Of a stretch of 60,195 nt of DNA, positions 36,198 through 44,882 are shown in pieces (position 1 is the stretch's first letter; each line of letters opens with the position of its first letter). A model generated the notes under the pieces. That model saw only the letters and a program-made list of their open reading frames with translations, searched no databases and was not told where the DNA came from. Source of the DNA: Lachnospiraceae bacterium (GTDB lineage: Bacteria > Bacillota > Clostridia > Lachnospirales > Lachnospiraceae); NCBI GenBank assembly GCA_017442865.1, contig JAFRXK010000062.1, positions 1 through 60,195 on the forward strand. The letters run 5' to 3'. A program made the translations under genes and the position numbers.

Positions 36198-37047
36198 AAA
36201 ATATATTGTCATCGGATCAGGAGAACTGGCGGTACGTATTGCAAAGCTATTAATTACTAAAGTGTCTGAGCTGACTGTTATTGAATATAAGTATAGTGGT
36301 AAATCTATGGTAGAGCGTTTATGTATGGCGGAAAAAATACCATATAAGCAGCTGACAAAAAATGAAATTACTAATGAAATTAAAAGTGAATTAGAAACTT
36401 CAAAGGTTAAGATAGTGAGTGCGGTCAATACATATATTTTCCCTGCAGAGATTGTGGAAAATCCGAATTTTTATGGAATCAATTATCACAATGCATTGCT
36501 TCCAAAGCATCGAGGGATGAATGTTGAGAGTCATACAATATTTGCTTTGGATAAGGAAAGCGGTATTACATGGCATAAAATTGCTGAAGATATTGATACC
36601 GGTATGATAGCCTGCCAGAAAAAAATATTATTAGCAAATAATATGACATCTATCAGATTGCTGATGCTGCAAAGCAATCTGGCATATGAAGGTTTTGCAG
36701 AGATAGCAGATGATTTTATAAATGAATCTGTTGACTTTTATAATCAGCAGGGAGATGGAGAGTATCACCCTATAAATCAGGCTCCAAATGGGGGAGTTAT
36801 GTCTCTTGATATGAAGGATAGTAAAATTCATGCTTTTCTGCGGGCGATGGATTACGGAATAATATCTCCATATGGTATGCCAAGAATAAATATTGCCGGA
36901 CAGCAGTATACGTACAGAAGCTATTCTATTGAACCAGCGGATGATAAAGAGCCATACTTTATTCTAGACGGCAGGGAAATAAGGTTTAAGGTTGATAAAT
37001 CAGGCTACAATTATATACTGAAAAATGTTGCTTTAATACAGAAATAG
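36190..37047 (+). CDS. Formyltransferase (Fmt/PurN/ArnA fold)
   Basis: 285 residues from ATG 36190, overlapping the previous gene by 8 bases. The N10-formyl-tetrahydrofolate transferase core keeps the catalytic triad Asn98, His100 (INYHNALLPKHRG) and Asp136 (EDIDTGMI), with the same 38-residue Asn-to-Asp spacing as PurN. A C-terminal domain (about 220-285) resembles the Fmt/ArnA C-terminal fold. Similar enzymes formylate Met-tRNA, sugar amines or the first aminoacyl residue in nonribosomal synthesis. After an aminoacyl-ACP ligase, formylation of the carrier-bound amino acid is the simplest hypothesis. Last gene of the cluster. Confidence 0.87.
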   Translation: MNEKYIVIGSGELAVRIAKLLITKVSELTVIEYKYSGKSMVERLCMAEKIPYKQLTKNEITNEIKSELETSKVKIVSAVNTYIFPAEIVENPNFYGINYHNALLPKHRGMNVESHTIFALDKESGITWHKIAEDIDTGMIACQKKILLANNMTSIRLLMLQSNLAYEGFAEIADDFINESVDFYNQQGDGEYHPINQAPNGGVMSLDMKDSKIHAFLRAMDYGIISPYGMPRINIAGQQYTYRSYSIEPADDKEPYFILDGREIRFKVDKSGYNYILKNVALIQK

Positions 37048-37061
37048 CAAAAAACAAAAAA

Positions 37062-37092
37062 AGAGCCTGGCGGTCAGATACTGTCAGGCTCT
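37062..37092 (-). terminator. Terminator between cluster end and the acidic protein gene
   Basis: AGAGCCTG ... CAGGCTCT. On the minus strand it is followed by a long T tract, so it ends the leftward gene at 37163. It may also halt the rightward cluster transcript, less efficiently. Confidence 0.75.
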
Positions 37093-37162
37093 AAGAACAA
37101 ATATCACGTAAAAATTTTACAGAAAGCCTTCACAAGCTCTCAAAAAATACATACTATGCAAA

Positions 37163-37597
37163 TTAGTCTGTGATATCATCAAGAGTATCCTTGATGTCAT
37201 CAAAGGTATCCTCTGCCTTTTCCTTGATGTTCTCAAAGAAGCTCTTTGCGTCATCCTTAACCTCTTCAGCCTTGTCGCATGCTGCATCTACAGTATCTTC
37301 TACAGCGTCAGCGACGTCATCCTTGATATCTTCAGCCTTGTCGCAAACATCTTCAACTGCATCCTCTACAGCATCAGCTGCATCCTCAGCAGCGTCATCA
37401 ACATCATCCTTGTCAAAAGGAATATTTACATAATTGCGATCCTCGTCTGTCTCATCGAAATCATCATCATCGAAATCGTCATCATAATCAAAATCATCTT
37501 CTCTGTTTGAAAAATACTTAACGAGTGCGGCTGTTCCGGCTGCAACAGCGCCGGCTGCAACGAGACCGATTAAAAAACCTGTGCTTTTCTTGCTCAT
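37163..37597 (-). CDS. Small membrane-anchored acidic repeat protein (YtxH-like)
   Basis: 144 residues. One N-terminal hydrophobic segment (about 6-28, FLIGLVAAGAVAAGTAALV), then an aspartate-rich stretch and repeated helical units of the type DAVEDTVDAACDKAEEVKDD, which should form an amphipathic, strongly acidic helix. The pattern resembles YtxH-type general-stress membrane proteins. AAGGAG at about 37608-37613 on the minus strand sets the start. No enzymatic function is suggested. Confidence 0.75.
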   Translation of the reverse strand: MSKKSTGFLIGLVAAGAVAAGTAALVKYFSNREDDFDYDDDFDDDDFDETDEDRNYVNIPFDKDDVDDAAEDAADAVEDAVEDVCDKAEDIKDDVADAVEDTVDAACDKAEEVKDDAKSFFENIKEKAEDTFDDIKDTLDDITD

Positions 37598-37895
37598 AAT
37601 TTTGTTCTCCTTTCAAATTATATAAAATACATTTAAATAGTATTTAAGCTTTATGTGAATATTATAATATGATTTCGTCAAAAAGAAAAGTAAAAATAAT
37701 AAATTTATATGATTTTAATATATTATACCTGAAATTGAGTGTCAATTTAATGGTTTAAATAATATAAAGCACATATTAACCTCAACATTAATATATACAA
37801 TTCTGAAAAGACTATTCTAAAAAATATAAAGGAATATTAAAGACAAGTTATTCATAATATTTCTTAACAGAAATGAAGAGGAAATATAATATCGG
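37598..37895. other. AT-rich divergent intergenic region
   Basis: It separates the leftward acidic protein gene from the rightward SpoIID-type gene and must hold both promoters. A TATAAT-like element for the minus strand lies at 37661-37666, but no convincing -35 partner was found for either direction. No ORF, hairpin or repeat of note. Confidence 0.5.
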
Positions 37896-40238
37896 ATGTC
37901 ATTATTAAAGAAAATAATAATATCAGTTTTACTCGTTTTAACAGCCGGAATAATTATATTTGTATTTTATAATTACCCTGACAGAAAAATATGCGTAAGC
38001 AGGGCTGCGGGCTACAGGCAGGCTGCTATTATATTGGGAATTGATGAAAATAATGAATATAATAATTATTTTAATGAATTTAGAGACACTTACTGGTTTA
38101 TGAAATATATAAATTTTTTATATGAAAAAGAGTATATTGATGAGGCATTTATAAAGGCAGACTGTGATTTGATGTCGGAAAATATAACTATAGCAGAAGC
38201 AGCGCATTTGATTAACGCATGTAAAAAAGATTTTACGCTTGAATATAAGCTTATGGAGCTTGAAAACACTGCAAAGAAATATAATGAGAATAATTACACA
38301 GAGATAAGCTATGAGCAATGGGATAAGATACTTGAGCTTATTGAAAATGTATATGACAGAAAGGGTGATATTGAAGAAAAAGAGCTTTTCGTGTTTGCCA
38401 CGCCTGCCTATGTACACAGTCTTAAAGCGTGGCAGGCTGTGACGGACAAAGGTATCTTTGAATTCGAGGGATATGCGGCGGATGAATTTGTTGATAAAAA
38501 GGTCAGGGCTGTTTTTGTGGATGATAAGCTTTTAAAGGCAGAGGTTATATCAGAGCGCGCGGAGTATGAAAATGCTATAATATACCAGCAGGGAACAATG
38601 CTTAAGGTAATGCTTGAGGGCGTTGAGAGAAACTTTGTACTTAATAAAGCCTTAGAAAATGAAGGCTATGTGCTGGCGGATATTAATGTTAAGAACGGCA
38701 GCATTACAAAGATAAAGCTTAAGAATGAAAAAATAAAAGGTGCAATTCACACGATAAAGGACGGATATATTGATATTGAAGGATATGACAAATTAAAATT
38801 ACATGATAATGTGCACATTTTTAAGACCTTTGGCGATACAAAGGAGCTTTCAATGAATGATTTGATGATAGAATATGACGTATATGAGTTCATTGTGGCT
38901 GAAAATCAGATTTGCGGCATTTATATGGTAAGAGAGGCTGAGCCTGATAAAATCAGGGTTATTATTTCGGATTATGAGATTAAATCATTATATCATAACG
39001 AGGTTGAGTGTTCATCGGAGAGCGGACTTTTAATATCCTCGGGCACTGAGACTATGGTTATCGGCAGGGGTGAAAAATTCTTAATAAACAGGGACAGCCC
39101 ATATTTTGCAAATGGAAGAATTGTTATAAGACCTATGGATGCCGGCAGCATATTAATTTCAAGCATAGAAAGAAAATGCGGTGACGCGCTTTATCCGGGA
39201 AGTCTTGAGCTTACTCTTCATGATGACGGTATACTTGTGATAAATGAACTATTTATTGAGGATTATTTAAAGCGTGTGGTTCCGAGTGAAATGACCGCGG
39301 GTTCTGACCTTGAAGCCTTGAAGGTACAGGCGGTCTGTGCCAGAAGCTATGCGTACAGGCATATAAAGAGCAATTCTTATGCACAGCTCGGTGCGCATGT
39401 TGATGATACTACAATGTTTCAGGTGTACAATAACAGACCGATGAGTGAAAACACGGACAGGGCGGTAGATGAAACTGCAGGCAAAGTTCTTTGTTACAAT
39501 GACGAGCCTGTTACAACCTATTATTATTCAACATCGTGTGGGTATTCCACAGATGTGTCAATATGGGGAGATGATGCTGCAAAAACACCGTATCTGGCAG
39601 GAATAAGACTTTCGGACGGCGATTATACAGATGTAGGCAATAATGACATGTTTGCAGCCATGATAAAGAGTAAGGATGAATCTGACTGGGAAAGCAATTA
39701 TCCATGGTACAGGTGGAATACAACGCTTGATGCCGGCAGTCTGTCTGAAATTATAAATGAAAATATATCAAAGTATTCTCTGGATAAATTTGAGGATGTA
39801 GATGTGCTGCAGCCGGACGGCAGCTTTACGCCGCAGTATGTCAACAGCATAGGCACTGTCAGGAACATTGAAATACTTGAAAGAGGCAGGGGCGGGGTTG
39901 TAAGTATGCTTTTAATTCAGGGCAGCCAGAACACTGTAATACTGAATAAAGCGGGCGCTGTAAGAAATGTTCTGGGGAGCTCATCAACGGAATATATAAG
40001 AAATGATGGTTCGACGGCAAAGGGACAGAGATATCTTCCAAGCGGTTTCTTTACCATCGACGGCGTTAGTGAAAACGGAGAGCTTAAGGAATTAATAATT
40101 AGCGGAGGAGGCTTCGGACACGGTATAGGCATGAGCCAGAATGCGGCGGAGGAGCTTGCAAAGCAGGGGAAAGGCTATGAAGAAATATTGCAGATATTTT
40201 ACCCCGGAACCGAGGTTAAGGATGTTTCAAAGGATTGA
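37896..40238 (+). CDS. SpoIID/LytB-domain protein
   Basis: 780 residues. Short cytoplasmic start and one membrane segment (about 7-27), then a 420-residue extracytoplasmic region of uncertain fold. The C-terminal SpoIID domain follows, with YLKRVVPSEMTAGSDLEALKVQAVCARSYAYRH, YYYSTSCGYSTDV and GGGFGHGIGMSQNAAEELA. SpoIID proteins are lytic transglycosylases cutting murein strands during engulfment; the longer form here suggests a cell-wall remodelling role that need not be sporulation-specific. The conserved Glu in VVPSEM is the expected catalytic residue. No strong RBS (only GAGGAA upstream). Confidence 0.88.
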   Translation: MSLLKKIIISVLLVLTAGIIIFVFYNYPDRKICVSRAAGYRQAAIILGIDENNEYNNYFNEFRDTYWFMKYINFLYEKEYIDEAFIKADCDLMSENITIAEAAHLINACKKDFTLEYKLMELENTAKKYNENNYTEISYEQWDKILELIENVYDRKGDIEEKELFVFATPAYVHSLKAWQAVTDKGIFEFEGYAADEFVDKKVRAVFVDDKLLKAEVISERAEYENAIIYQQGTMLKVMLEGVERNFVLNKALENEGYVLADINVKNGSITKIKLKNEKIKGAIHTIKDGYIDIEGYDKLKLHDNVHIFKTFGDTKELSMNDLMIEYDVYEFIVAENQICGIYMVREAEPDKIRVIISDYEIKSLYHNEVECSSESGLLISSGTETMVIGRGEKFLINRDSPYFANGRIVIRPMDAGSILISSIERKCGDALYPGSLELTLHDDGILVINELFIEDYLKRVVPSEMTAGSDLEALKVQAVCARSYAYRHIKSNSYAQLGAHVDDTTMFQVYNNRPMSENTDRAVDETAGKVLCYNDEPVTTYYYSTSCGYSTDVSIWGDDAAKTPYLAGIRLSDGDYTDVGNNDMFAAMIKSKDESDWESNYPWYRWNTTLDAGSLSEIINENISKYSLDKFEDVDVLQPDGSFTPQYVNSIGTVRNIEILERGRGGVVSMLLIQGSQNTVILNKAGAVRNVLGSSSTEYIRNDGSTAKGQRYLPSGFFTIDGVSENGELKELIISGGGFGHGIGMSQNAAEELAKQGKGYEEILQIFYPGTEVKDVSKD

Positions 40239-40286
40239 TGAGATAATCTTAGGGAGCACGTAGTCCGTAGTAATCCCAGGTATCGT

Positions 40287-40310
40287 GTGGTTAAAATACC
40301 TTTTGACCAC
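40287..40310. repeat. Hairpin after the SpoIID-type gene
   Basis: GTGGTTAAAA-TACC-TTTTGACCAC, a 10-base stem with one G-T pair and no T tract. It could be a weak terminator, or a remnant related to the GGTATTTGACC repeats. Confidence 0.4.
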
Positions 40311-40333
40311 AATATATATAGTTACATTATATC

Positions 40334-40362
40334 TTGAAAGCATTAAAAAAATAATATACAAT
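40334..40362 (+). promoter_or_regulatory. Promoter of the 5'-nucleotidase gene
   Basis: TTGAAA, 17-base spacer, TACAAT, about 70 bases before the start codon. Confidence 0.55.
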
Positions 40363-40432
40363 ATAAATAAATTTTTAATAATCAGTACCATTGGCAGAAG
40401 CTTGTTAATACTTTATTTAGGAGAATGCGAAC

Positions 40433-42226
40433 ATGAAATTACTAAAGAAATTAGGAAGCATAGGTTTAGCTGCTGCAATTATATTAAGCATGGGTGCATG
40501 CAGCTTTGGAGGGAAGGAAAAGCCACAGGAGACACAGCCTGAGAGCACAACACAGGTACAGGAGACTTCAGCTCCTGAAACTTTAGCTCCTGAGATTGAG
40601 GTCCCGACTGCTGAGGACAATCAGGAGGATTCAGCCGCGAAAAACGGAGATATTTATATTCTGTTTACCAGTGATGTACACTGTGGCATAGAAGAAGGAT
40701 TTGGGTATGTCGGTCTTCAGCAGATGCGCAGCACACTTGAAAAAGACGGCTACACAACAATTCTTGTGGATGACGGAGATTCAATACAGGGGGATTCAAT
40801 AGGACAGTTAAGCAAGGGAGAGACGATACTCGACCTTATGAACGCTCTCAAATATGATGTGGCGATTCCGGGGAATCATGAATTTGATTATGGTATGGAG
40901 CGCTTCTTAGAGCTTGCTAAAAAGGCAGATTTTCAGTATATAAGCTGCAATTTTAATAAGGAGGGCGAGCTGGTATTTAAGCCTTATACAATTATTGAGG
41001 CGGCAGGTAAGAAGATTGGTTTTGTAGGTGTTACAACTCCAAGGACGATTGTATCGTCAACACCGGTATATTTTCAGGATGAGAACGGCAATTATATTTA
41101 TAATTTTATGCAGGATCAAACCGGTGAAAAGCTATACGCAGCAGTTCAAAAGGCTGTTGACGGCGTAAGGGCAGAGGGCGCTGATTACGTATATGTAATC
41201 GGTCATTTGGGATTTGAGGACGAATGCAGACCATGGACATATGCTGATATTATTGAGCACACAAACGGCATAGATGTATTTCTTGACGGACACAGCCACG
41301 ATACCGAACAGGTCGTTATGAAGAACAAGGATGGCAAAGAAGTGGTACGTTCAGCGGTCGGAACAAAATTAAGCAACATAGGCTACAGTCATATTTCAGC
41401 AGAGGACGGAATAGTTGAAACAAATATCTGGAACTGGTCAAACAGTATATCAGCACCGAAGCTTTTTAATCTGCATAACGACATCAGCGATATAATTGAT
41501 GTTAAGCTTAAAGAGCTGGATGAACAATTAAGTGAGAAGCTTGCAGATAATACTGTATTCCTTACAATAAACGACCCGAATGTAGTTGATGATGCAGGCA
41601 ATCCTATTCGTATGATTAGAAGAGCAGAAACTAATTTAGGCGATTTCTGTACGGATGCATTCAGGCTTCAGGGTGAAGCTGACATTGCATTTATCGTTGG
41701 TGGAAACATAAGAGCCGATTTTGCAAAGGGTGATGTATCATATAAGGATGTCCTGAATGTGTTTCCGTACGGAAACTATCTGTGCGTGATAGAAGTTACG
41801 GGACAGCAGATTCTTGATGCGCTGGAGTGGGGCGCAAGAGCAGTTCCTGAGCAGAACGGCGGCTTTTTGCAGGTATCAGGCTTAAGCTATGAGATAGATG
41901 TTGCAATTCCGAGCGGCTGCAAGACAGATGAAAACAGCATGTGCGCAGGAATTGAGGGAGAGCGCCGTGTAAGAAATGTCTTAGTTGGCGGCGAGCCTAT
42001 TGATGTAGAGAAAAAATATACCGTTGCAGGTACAGATTATACACTTTTGGGCAATGGTGACGGTTATACAAGCTTTGACGGTGCAGAGGTGCTTAGAGAA
42101 GAAGTAAAAATTGATACTCAGGTTATTGTTGATCATTTTATTTATACATATGAAAATGATATGCAGGATGAATATGCAGACCCTTACGGACAGGGCAGAA
42201 TAACAATTATTGATGATGCAGAATAA
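40433..42226 (+). CDS. 5'-nucleotidase / UshA-like metallophosphatase lipoprotein
   Basis: 597 residues. Lipoprotein signal with Cys23 (SMGAC), then a Pro/Glu/Thr-rich linker (about 28-70). The metallophosphatase domain contains FTSDVHCGIE, DDGDSIQGDSIG, GNHEFDYG and GHSHD metal-binding motifs. The C-terminal 5'-nucleotidase domain has NLGDFCTDAFR, GGNIRADF, NVFPYGN and the closing YTVAGTDYTLLGNGDGY. It should release phosphate from extracellular nucleotides or related esters outside the membrane. RBS AGGAGA near 40420. Confidence 0.92.
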   Translation: MKLLKKLGSIGLAAAIILSMGACSFGGKEKPQETQPESTTQVQETSAPETLAPEIEVPTAEDNQEDSAAKNGDIYILFTSDVHCGIEEGFGYVGLQQMRSTLEKDGYTTILVDDGDSIQGDSIGQLSKGETILDLMNALKYDVAIPGNHEFDYGMERFLELAKKADFQYISCNFNKEGELVFKPYTIIEAAGKKIGFVGVTTPRTIVSSTPVYFQDENGNYIYNFMQDQTGEKLYAAVQKAVDGVRAEGADYVYVIGHLGFEDECRPWTYADIIEHTNGIDVFLDGHSHDTEQVVMKNKDGKEVVRSAVGTKLSNIGYSHISAEDGIVETNIWNWSNSISAPKLFNLHNDISDIIDVKLKELDEQLSEKLADNTVFLTINDPNVVDDAGNPIRMIRRAETNLGDFCTDAFRLQGEADIAFIVGGNIRADFAKGDVSYKDVLNVFPYGNYLCVIEVTGQQILDALEWGARAVPEQNGGFLQVSGLSYEIDVAIPSGCKTDENSMCAGIEGERRVRNVLVGGEPIDVEKKYTVAGTDYTLLGNGDGYTSFDGAEVLREEVKIDTQVIVDHFIYTYENDMQDEYADPYGQGRITIIDDAE

Positions 42227-42269
42227 ATAAATGGTAAAAACTATTAAATACATGTGAGGGGTATGGGAA

Positions 42270-42932
42270 ATGGTAAATTACAAAGAAAAAGTGACTATGG
42301 ATTCTTCGGGCTTTGTTTTGTTGGCTGACTATGTGCCGGGAATAATTCAGGAGATAAGATATTACAGCACATATAATTTCATAGGCGACAGAATTGACGG
42401 CTACGAGGAGCCTTGTGCGATTATTACGAAGGAAGCGGCAAGAGCACTTAAGTCCGTAAGCAATGAGATGAATGTGCAGGGCTATCGCCTGAAAATATAT
42501 GATACGTACCGCCCGGCAGGTGCAGTCAGACATTTCGTGATGTGGGGCATAGAGGATACCGATATACGAATGAAACCATATTTTTATCCGAATTTAATGA
42601 AGCAGGATTTATTTGCACAAGGCTATATCGCAAGTAAATCAAGCCACAGCCGCGGCAGCACGGTTGATTTGACTCTGTTTGATATGAGCACCGGCAAGGA
42701 GCTTGATATGGGCAGTCCGTTTGATATGTTCAGTGAGGTATCGCACCCGGATTACATGGGTATTACAGAAGAGCAGTATCACAACAGAATGATTCTGCAG
42801 AACGTCATGAAAAGAAATGGTTTTAAGCCGATAGACTGTGAATGGTGGCATTTCACGCTTGAAGATGAGCCATATCCTGATATTTATTTTGAGTTCCCGG
42901 TTTCATCAGAATATTTAAAAGATAAGCACTAA
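42270..42932 (+). CDS. D-alanyl-D-alanine dipeptidase (VanX/DdpX family)
   Basis: 220 residues. Zn M15D peptidase: YDTYRPAGAVRHF (catalytic Arg), zinc ligands in SSHSRGSTVDLTL (His, Asp) and CEWWHF (Glu, His). It hydrolyses D-Ala-D-Ala. No signal peptide, so cytosolic, as VanX. No vanH, vanA or vanRS genes are nearby, so a role in D-Ala recycling or peptidoglycan scavenging is more likely than glycopeptide resistance. It begins 44 bases after the nucleotidase gene and ends at a strong terminator. Confidence 0.92.
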   Translation: MVNYKEKVTMDSSGFVLLADYVPGIIQEIRYYSTYNFIGDRIDGYEEPCAIITKEAARALKSVSNEMNVQGYRLKIYDTYRPAGAVRHFVMWGIEDTDIRMKPYFYPNLMKQDLFAQGYIASKSSHSRGSTVDLTLFDMSTGKELDMGSPFDMFSEVSHPDYMGITEEQYHNRMILQNVMKRNGFKPIDCEWWHFTLEDEPYPDIYFEFPVSSEYLKDKH

Positions 42933-42941
42933 TATATGTTG

Positions 42942-42977
42942 AAAATGTCCATCCATTATACATGGGTGGACATTTTT
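42942..42977 (+). terminator. Terminator after the dipeptidase gene
   Basis: AAAATGTCCATCCA ... TGGGTGGACATTTTTT, long stem with 7-base loop and T tract. Confidence 0.85.
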
Positions 42978-42991
42978 TGCAGACATAAAAT

Positions 42992-43023
42992 ACCGCACAG
43001 GCGGCAAAACCAGCCCGTGCGGT
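42992..43023 (-). terminator. Terminator of the leftward pfp gene
   Basis: ACCGCAC ... GTGCGGT with a T-rich stretch on the minus strand (ATTTTATG). Confidence 0.7.
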
Positions 43024-43052
43024 GTAATAATGCTTTATAATCTTATATCGGT

Positions 43053-44711
43053 TTACTGCTTCTCAAGAGCAAGAGTCTTTGTTGTAATATCACAAACCTC
43101 AGCAGGTCCGTAGTACTGGATAGCACCCGGATATACGAATGCAGTCTCAACTGCCCATTCGTCTCTGTGAGCCTCAAAGTACTTAAATGGCTTGCCGTCA
43201 AGCTCAACAAGTGCCTTCTTGATAACAGGCTTGTCCTCGCCGTGTCTTCTCTCGATGTTCATCATCTTTGTGATTGGCATACCGCCTGCAACCCACTCAT
43301 TTGCCGGCTTTGAAAGGTTAGAAACCTTTGAAAGATATCCGTTGTAGCCATACTGGATAAGCATAAATGCGTTGTAGCCTAATGAGTAGCAGTAGTCTGA
43401 ATCAAAGTTTGAAGGGAATGCGCATCTTCCTTCGTATCCGAAGAAGTGATGAAGTGCATTGAACTTGCCCTTATATGTGCCTGCAGCCTTTCTTGCAGCT
43501 AACTTATCCTTAACAAGTGCTGAGAACAACTTCTCTGACTCGATGAGAGATACCTGTACGTTGCCGTGCGGGTCTCTTTCAAGGAATAACTGCTGCTGAA
43601 TGCCCTCAGGAAGAATAGCAAATACAGCCATAGACTCCTTTGTAAGACCGTTCTCAATAAATGCATACTTGTCCTTCCATGTTGGAAGAGCGTTGAATGC
43701 GTCAGCCTTGCTTCCTGCAAGAAGCTCATTAATCTCTGAAATAAGAACTGAGAATTCAGGAACAAACTCTACAACACCCTCAGGGATAATAGCAACACCG
43801 AAGTTCATGCCGTTTGCAGCTCTCTTTTCAACTGAATCAGCGATGTAATCTGCAATCTGTGAAAGTGACATCTTCTTGGCAGCAACCTCCTCAGAGATGA
43901 GGCAGATGTTTGGCTGTGTCTCAAGAGCGCACTCAAGAGCAACATGTGATGCTGAACGGCCCATAACCTTGATGAAATGCCAGTACTTCTTTGCTGAGTT
44001 GGCATCTCTTTCAATGTTGCCGATAAGCTCGCTGTATGTCTTTGTAGCAGTATCAAAACCGAATGAGCACTCGATATCGTCATTCTTAAGGTCGCCGTCG
44101 ATAGTCTTTGGACAGCCGATAACCTGAACGCCTGTGTTGTGAGCTGCAAAATACTCAGCTAAAACAGCAGCGTTTGTATTTGAATCGTCGCCACCGATAA
44201 TAACGATAGCTGTGATGCCGTGCTTCTTACAAACCTCTGATGCGATGGCAAACTGCTCATTTGTCTCAAGCTTTGTTCTGCCTGAACCGATGATATCGAA
44301 ACCGCCTGTGTTTCTGTATGCGTTGATATACTCGTCGTCAAAGATTAAATAATCGTCTTCAATAAGTCCGCTTGGACCATTCTTAAAGCCGTAAAGAACG
44401 TTCTCAGGGTTTGTAGCCTTTAATGCATCATATAAACCGCAGATAACATTGTGTCCGCCAGGTGCCTGTCCGCCTGAAAGGATAACGCCAACAACCTGCT
44501 TCTTTGCAGCTGATGTGTTCTGGCCTTTTTCAAAGGTAATCTCTTTCTTGCCGTATGTGTTAGGGAAAAGAGCCTTAATCTTGTCCTGGTCAGCTACGCT
44601 CTGTGTCTCTTCGCCTTCCTTAACGCAGATATCTGCGATACCGTTTCTAAGCATTCCCGGAAGCTTTGGAGAATACTCATATCTAGCCTTTTGTAAAGAT
44701 GAAATATTCAT
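43053..44711 (-). CDS. pfp: Pyrophosphate-dependent 6-phosphofructokinase, long type
   Basis: 552 residues from the ATG whose complement ends at 44711 (GGAG just upstream on the minus strand); longer frame upstream lacks an RBS. Glycolytic enzyme using PPi in place of [31 protein letters not shown] (the second Asp after GG is typical of PPi specificity), [23 protein letters not shown] and FGYEGRC are present. The length matches the plant beta-subunit/clade II type. Reversible, so it may work in either direction. Confidence 0.95.
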   Translation of the reverse strand: MNISSLQKARYEYSPKLPGMLRNGIADICVKEGEETQSVADQDKIKALFPNTYGKKEITFEKGQNTSAAKKQVVGVILSGGQAPGGHNVICGLYDALKATNPENVLYGFKNGPSGLIEDDYLIFDDEYINAYRNTGGFDIIGSGRTKLETNEQFAIASEVCKKHGITAIVIIGGDDSNTNAAVLAEYFAAHNTGVQVIGCPKTIDGDLKNDDIECSFGFDTATKTYSELIGNIERDANSAKKYWHFIKVMGRSASHVALECALETQPNICLISEEVAAKKMSLSQIADYIADSVEKRAANGMNFGVAIIPEGVVEFVPEFSVLISEINELLAGSKADAFNALPTWKDKYAFIENGLTKESMAVFAILPEGIQQQLFLERDPHGNVQVSLIESEKLFSALVKDKLAARKAAGTYKGKFNALHHFFGYEGRCAFPSNFDSDYCYSLGYNAFMLIQYGYNGYLSKVSNLSKPANEWVAGGMPITKMMNIERRHGEDKPVIKKALVELDGKPFKYFEAHRDEWAVETAFVYPGAIQYYGPAEVCDITTKTLALEKQ

Positions 44712-44750
44712 AATCAGTCTCCTTCTTGTAAAATAATTATATTCGCCTAA

Positions 44751-44779
44751 ATTATAAAGCATTAAGCCGGAAATGTAAA
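44751..44779 (-). promoter_or_regulatory. Promoter of pfp
   Basis: On the minus strand TTTACA (44774-44779), 17-base spacer, TATAAT (44751-44756). Confidence 0.65.
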
Positions 44780-44820
44780 CAATTAAATTCATTATATAAG
44801 GAAAATAAAACAAATATAAA

Positions 44821-44849
44821 TTGACATTAGCAAAAAACACTTTTATAAT
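44821..44849 (+). promoter_or_regulatory. Promoter of icd
   Basis: Perfect consensus TTGACA, 17-base spacer, TATAAT; start of transcription near 44856. One of the strongest promoters in the window. Confidence 0.85.
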
Positions 44850-44882
44850 CTATTCTGATATTTAAGTGCAGGAGGAAACAGC

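Noticed and set aside
37170..37433. Serine-rich plus-strand frame
   Set aside because: It is the complement of the acidic repeat protein gene; repeats in one strand mirror the other.
40285..40542. 85-codon frame before and over the nucleotidase start
   Set aside because: It overlaps a good lipoprotein gene with promoter and RBS and has no coding features.
44712..44840. 43 extra N-terminal residues for the pfp protein
   Set aside because: That stretch holds the promoter and RBS of pfp and is AT-rich non-coding.
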